Source of the DNA: Podospora pseudoanserina
Taxonomy: Eukaryota; Ascomycota; Sordariomycetes; Sordariales; Podosporaceae
Assembly: GCF_035222485.1 (NCBI RefSeq)
Contig: NC_085925.1
Location: 3,224,001-3,288,000, forward strand
DNA: 64,000 nucleotides
Direction of reading: 5' to 3'
Translations under genes and position numbers: made by a program
The notes under the pieces: model-generated
What the model saw: only the letters and a program-made list of their open reading frames with translations
What the model was told of the DNA's origin: nothing
Database searches by the model: none
Shown here: piece by piece, positions 59,717 through 64,000 of the stretch
Layout: the number at the start of each line of letters is the position of its first letter
Position numbering within the stretch: the stretch's first letter is position 1

Positions 59717-60823
59717 ATGGGCTGCGAAAAGACACAAACAGAGCTGTCCAAACCCCACCGCCACCAGCAAGTCCAACCTGGTCTTCGGCTTCCTCCTACA
59801 AAGGGTACGGGACCCAACCCCCCCGTATCCCCCCTCATACAGTTACCGACTATCTACATATTCACAACCAGCACCACTAAACCCGCCCGGGGCACTCGCC
59901 CCGACTCCCTATGGATATGGTCATGAATTCAGATACGGACAGGGATTATTACATCAAGCCCCGTCTACATATTCGCAACCACCACCACAAAACCCGCTAC
60001 AGGCGCTTGCCCCAGCTCCCTATGGATAAGATCATGAAGTTAGACACGGGCAGGGATCGCCACTTCAAGCTCCGCACCCAACATCTCAATCAGTGCGCAC
60101 AACGAACACGTACTGGGCCCCACCACCGGCGCAGCTCACACGACGTTTACAGGCCAAGCCGTCGCCGAGAAAGAAACAAAAAGCTTTCGGGCCCCACCCT
60201 TGCATATGTAGGCAAGAGGAGTACACGCACACATGCCTGCTTGTTGCCGTCCCATTCCCAAAAGGTTGTACGGGAGCAGAAAGATCCGACTGGGCCTGTC
60301 ATCGCTGCCATGAAACTGTATGTCTCGCTGATTTAGTTGTCAGAAATAATAAGCTAATTGCTTGTGATGTACTATAGGAATACGTAAGGAAAAGAAACAC
60401 GGCTAAGTATAATGGAATAAAAGATGCGAACCGACGGAAAATGCGAGAAGAAGCGGGTTTGGTGTGTATTTGTTTGAAGGGCGAGAACAAGAACTATTGT
60501 TCTGCCGAAAGGTGTGAAGTGAAGACGAACCGTCCGGGGTCGTCCTGTAGCGCGTGCACAGCAGCCAATGTTGGGGGCGTGGTTAAGTATCACCCTTTAC
60601 ACCCCTTGCTCTACAAAAGGTATATGGATATGTACACCTACCTGAGTCCTGTCATATGATTGCGCCGTGAAACGAGCTCAAGGAGGCTGAATACGAGGCT
60701 CCAACTCCCGAAGAGAAGAGACAGTGGGATGAAGCTAGGGATATGCAGAAAAGGAGGGACATGGAGGTAGCCCAAGCCAAAAAAGAAGAAGGGAAGGCAA
60801 AAAACCGAGAAGAGTTCAATTGA
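59717..60823 (+). pseudogene. Decayed Gln/Pro/Tyr-rich, Cys-rich gene, copy A
   Basis: Protein-like sequence runs through this stretch in changing frames. A Pro/Ser start (TPPPPASPTWSSASSYKGYG) shifts frame near a C-run at about 59817-59823 into STYSQPAPLNPPGALAPTPY and its repeat. One in-frame TAA at 60024-60026 interrupts the second unit. A basic stretch (KPSPRKKQKAFG) leads to Cys-rich blocks CICRQEEYTHTC and WACHRCHETV, then CICLKGENKNYCSAERCE, and finally a charged helix ending KKEEGKAKNREEFN with a stop at 60821-60823. Possible introns were not resolved, so the count of breaks (at least one stop and one frameshift) is provisional. Family not recognised; the Cys spacing hints at zinc binding. 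Confidence 0.5.
59853..60074 (+). repeat. Tandem repeat, period 111 nt, two units
   Basis: Units start at 59853 and 59964, are in phase (37 codons) and are roughly 80% alike by eye. Each encodes STYSQP.P..NP..ALAP.PYG..HE.R.GQG...QAP. A weaker third partial unit may follow. The repeat lies inside the decayed copy A. Confidence 0.8.
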
Positions 60824-62208
60824 GTGATGCGAGAGGCTGAAGGCAGGAAAAGAAAAAGGCGAATTGGAAATGCCCTGAACTACTGAGCTCAACACGGCGG
60901 CAACCTGAAATACTTAAGTAAATTCCCTCGGGAGATACACACGACAGATTAGCCGATATAAGAGCGATGGGCCGGAATTGCAGTAACGGGGAAGCTGACA
61001 GGCAAAGGGTGGGGTTGCAGACATGGAGTGTAAAAACAACAGCTGGACTGACCAGAAACGGGAGTGTTTAAACTAGTCATTTTTCATTTCTTAAGGAATG
61101 CATTCGTAGTTATTACGCAAGATAATACTATCTAAAAGATTATGGGCAATTGGTGGTTTCTAAAATTATTTGAATTAGCTTCTGGCTTTTCGTTTTATCT
61201 TGCAGCTGCGTATTCCGCATTGCCGGTAATGTGTGGCTTGTACGGGTGCTGGCCCATTGTGAAGCGTGGATCAGTCTCAATCTGCGTTATGGGTTTTGGA
61301 AAGACTAAATCGAATCAAGAAAGCTTAGCATAGGTACGGTGCGTGTGTGACGAAAGTGTCAAGGTGGGCGGCCCTTACTTGGAATGACAAGCTGGGGGAG
61401 TCCCAGAACCGTGCAGCAGACAACTGGGTCATAGGCAGACTCGGAACATTTACCTCTTCTGCTTGTCAAGGTAATGATGAAGTGGCCTTTTTCAGTTTAC
61501 TTTAGAAACTTAGGTATGTATCGACATCTTCGTTTACACCACACTGTATGCCTGACCCCAGAAAAAAGAGGTGGACGTCTTCATTGCCTCAAGTGGCTCC
61601 TATATCATATGGAGGGCCGTAATGACCGTACTTAGGCACTACTCCGCCGTTCTATTCAACAATGACCATCAATGTACTTTCCTCGGATTATTTCGGAAAC
61701 TACGGATATGTCACTGGGCGACAAACAAGGCCTGCTGATGATATACATGGCAACCGCATCTTTGATTGAATTTTTCTACGACATCGTCCTAAGGAATTGC
61801 GTCACAAGGTTACGCGGTGTGTGAGGTATTACTCCCGGCGGATTGGTCAAGCAGGCTGCTCCAGGGCTTCGGCCCTTAGGTCCACTTATTGGTGTAGGAT
61901 AAGGAAAGATTTTTGCTCTCCAGAGCTGCTTGTAAAAGTATCTAAGAATATCATCAACTATTACACATCTCTGCGGACTCAAAGATCACCAGGTGTCGAG
62001 TAGTTACCGTCGAGACTGTTTCTGTATAAATATACGAATTCCAGCTTGCTTTAACTGCTGGGGTAGTCGATGTCGATGTGAGCAACCGTCGATGTTTCAC
62101 AACCAGACAACAAGCGTATTCTTTACCTTACACCATCTACTTACACTGCATGACTCTTTATACCTCGGTTATAAAAGATAACATCTACCTACCCGGCGTT
62201 TCCTTGAA
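60824..62208. other. Spacer between the two decayed copies
   Basis: AT-rich sequence with many short frames. Near 60894-60916 it carries the block GGCAACCTGAAATACTT, which recurs after copy B. Confidence 0.5.
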
Positions 62209-62583
62209 ATGGAGTCTCAGCAGTGCCAGTGCAAAGCTCCCGTACCAGATGTGTATTACATATGCGTGACTTGTAGAGTAAGTCCCTGGCCCCAATACAC
62301 TAGCACTGAACGCAAAAACATACCTACCTTATCCAACACAGCCCCTCATATTCGGAAACAACCCCAGTTCAGCATCCATCTCAACAGGCGCCGTATTCAT
62401 ATTTGGTAACAAATTCAAGCTCGGAATCCCTCTCAACAGGCCACATATTCAACGGTGCCCTCGCATTCGACAATAACCCCAGCTCAGCCAGCCCAGAGGG
62501 ACTGAAGCGAAAGAGAAAACTCGAATATAAAGAAGCAGCGAGGAAGGCAAAGCAAAAAAATGCAAATGCTCAGGGGCGCAGGT
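62209..62583 (+). pseudogene. Related gene fragment, copy B
   Basis: An ATG at 62209 opens MESQQCQCKAPVPDVYYIC VTCR followed by a good donor (GTAAGT at 62278) and an acceptor CAACACAG near 62341. The joined frame closes after about 44 residues. A different frame in the same stretch reads HPSQQAPYSYLVTNSSS and then SPEGLKRKRKLEYKEAARKA to a stop at 62583. The Gln/Pro/Tyr-rich part, basic KRKRK stretch, charged helix and downstream GGCAACCTGAAGTACTT block all echo copy A, so the two are probably duplicates. The frame conflict suggests decay or an exon I did not find. Confidence 0.45.
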
Positions 62584-63617
62584 AGGCTCAGCAAGACGGC
62601 AACCTGAAGTACTTTAACGGAAGTGATCAGCAAGGTAGGCATACATCGTTCGCCAGGCTAAAAACAAGGGAAATAGGGCGGAGGTAGAGAAATGGGGAAG
62701 GCGAAACAGCAAAGGTTTGGTTGGGATGAAATTTGATCGCAAATACAGGGCCGCTGATGACACGGGGAAGATAGCATGGAAACCACCCAGCTGGTTTTGG
62801 GACTGGAGGGGGCATGTTGTCGGTGTTGCGGGATATGAGTGGATTTGTGATGGATCTTGGTGGTTTATGGTGTTGTGGAATTGCGGTTTTGAGTTTTTGG
62901 TTTCATTTTTAGTGGCTTTTTATTTATTTATTTGCAGCTCAAGGTTATTGGAGGATCAGCTGGTCTGGGGTTCTAGAGCACAGGTATATCTAGTGATCAA
63001 TATCAAGATTGAACATGTTAATGATCTCAATGGTTATGTCCCATTCTGTCAAGCATCACCGTAAGTACCTACCTACCGCCCTTACAATGGCGAGCTCATG
63101 AAGGTAGCAACAGGTAGTATCTCCTGCTATATCAAAAATCCCGTATATAAGCGGCTATCAACTATCCTGTGAGACCCAGCCTCATTCAAGACCCCTATTG
63201 CAGACAAGGAAGTCAGAACAACAATTAACCCCTGTCCGGGACACTGGCAAGGCTCTGACCTGCGCCGCAAAGGGGGCTTGATGAGCTGAACCACCATTGG
63301 ACACCAAATCAAACGGTATTGGCCAAGATTTGCCTGGACCACCTGCACTCTGCACTGTCACCACCTATCACACCCCACGATGGCTTAGTTTGGCGCCCAA
63401 AAGTCTGCAGCGTAACCGCCACAATTCATTCCAAGGCAGACTATCAATTCTGGGCAACATAGCACAAGTACCGGTACCTTCCTGGGGCTGAACCCCTAAA
63501 CGCGAGATACCCCAAGATTGCACGACAAAGACTGTTACCTGATTTCCCACCTCCATCATTTCCAACCTCAAATCATCATCGCGTCATGACACCAACCAAG
63601 AACCATGCGCCGCGACA
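62584..63617. other. Intergenic, no gene seen
   Basis: 3' side of copy B and promoter of the gene that starts at 63618. A TACCTACCTACC run lies near 63066. Confidence 0.5.
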
Positions 63618-64000
63618 ATGTTAACCGGCATGGAATTCTGGAAAGACTTCCCCATCACCAACAACAACGACAGCAACACCTTGCCATTATTACCCATCAC
63701 CAGCCCAGAAACATGGCTCCGTTTAATGAACCACTCCACCGCCAAGCTCGGCCTCTCCTACTTCCCACCAAACCTCATCGCCGTCCCTCACAACTTCTCC
63801 TCATTTGACACCATCCCAACCAACAGCCTGGTCATCACCCTCCCCGACCCAGACTCCTCCCGCTTAGAAAACAACCCTCAGCAATTAGACCAACTAATCT
63901 ACGGTCTCATCTGCACGTTAGCCGGCATCTGGGTGGCAGCCTGGGCAGCATGGACGTGGTACCACAACGGCACTCTTCTCATCCCACGAGTATCACCACC
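63618..64000 (+). CDS. Partial gene, membrane protein, runs off the window
   Basis: An ATG at 63618 (MLTGMEFWKDFPITNNND) opens a frame with no stop to the window edge, at least 127 codons. Codon use is C-rich at third positions, like the other genes. A polar Asn-rich N-terminal part with several N-x-S/T sites is followed by one membrane segment, LIYGLICTLAGIWVAAWAAW. There is no signal peptide, so the segment may act as a signal anchor. Family not recognised. The end and any introns lie outside the window. Confidence 0.65.
   Translation, partial: MLTGMEFWKDFPITNNNDSNTLPLLPITSPETWLRLMNHSTAKLGLSYFPPNLIAVPHNFSSFDTIPTNSLVITLPDPDSSRLENNPQQLDQLIYGLICTLAGIWVAAWAAWTWYHNGTLLIPRVSP

Noticed and set aside
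1-64000. Transposons, retroelements, rRNA, CRISPR
   Set aside because: No reverse transcriptase, integrase, transposase or capsid-like motifs, no long terminal or inverted repeats beyond the 13-nt arms at 35912, and no rRNA-like or spacer-repeat arrays were seen in either strand.

Overview
The window is nuclear DNA of a filamentous ascomycete, most likely a Sordariomycete (Sordariales-like; this is inference). The coding genes are broken by short introns of about 45-120 nt with GTAAGT/GTATGT-type donors and CTAAC/CTGAC-type branch sites. The gene content is typically fungal: a subgroup-C-like GH18 chitinase, LysM proteins, a P450, an extracellular intradiol dioxygenase, a lipoxygenase, and TOS4-, PEX11- and TmpA-like genes. 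Exon models were built by hand from splice signals and reading frame, and every model listed as joined exons closes in frame.

Left third (1-21.6 kb). A small three-module Cys/His protein with a possible N-myristoylation signal (1100-1540) is followed by a secreted LysM/hevein-type chitin-binding protein with a long Thr/Val stalk (2673-4138). Next come a type II membrane protein with a possible lectin-like propeller (4336-5885, minus), a cytochrome P450 (6488-8199, minus), a CIC1-like ribosome-biogenesis L1 protein (9602-10959, minus) and a TOS4-like FHA protein (11768-13359, minus). The block ends with palmitoyl-protein thioesterase (15390-16526, minus), a GFA/CENP-V-fold protein (17202-17729, minus) and a TmpA-like membrane flavoprotein (19669-21573, minus).

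Middle (21.6-44.2 kb). A gene-poor stretch of about 9.4 kb contains one decayed gene (29150-29678). It is followed by an intronless orphan (31007-32482, minus), a PEX11-family gene (33706-34714), an unrecognised 755-residue protein with a GC-AG intron (36154-38837), a lipoxygenase (39660-41995, minus), a doubtful small membrane ORF and an AYR1-like short-chain dehydrogenase (43159-44206).

Right third (44.4-64 kb). A 1249-residue five-LysM/hevein/GH18 chitinase (44487-48797, minus) is followed by a seven-transmembrane protein with a long Pro-rich tail (49397-51622, minus) and a coiled-coil protein (52064-53505, minus). Then come an extracellular intradiol ring-cleavage dioxygenase (53954-55162, minus) and an HSP70-like ATPase (56591-59100). 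From 59.1 to 63.6 kb lie two decayed copies of an unrecognised Gln/Pro/Tyr- and Cys-rich family. The window ends in a membrane-protein gene that runs off the edge.

Functional themes are chitin recognition and breakdown (the two LysM/hevein proteins), lipid and peroxisome metabolism (lipoxygenase, PEX11, AYR1-like reductase) and aromatic oxidation (P450, intradiol dioxygenase). I see no intact transposon, retroelement, tRNA, rRNA or CRISPR array. Any claim that neighbouring genes work together is inference; the window does not show a canonical biosynthetic cluster.
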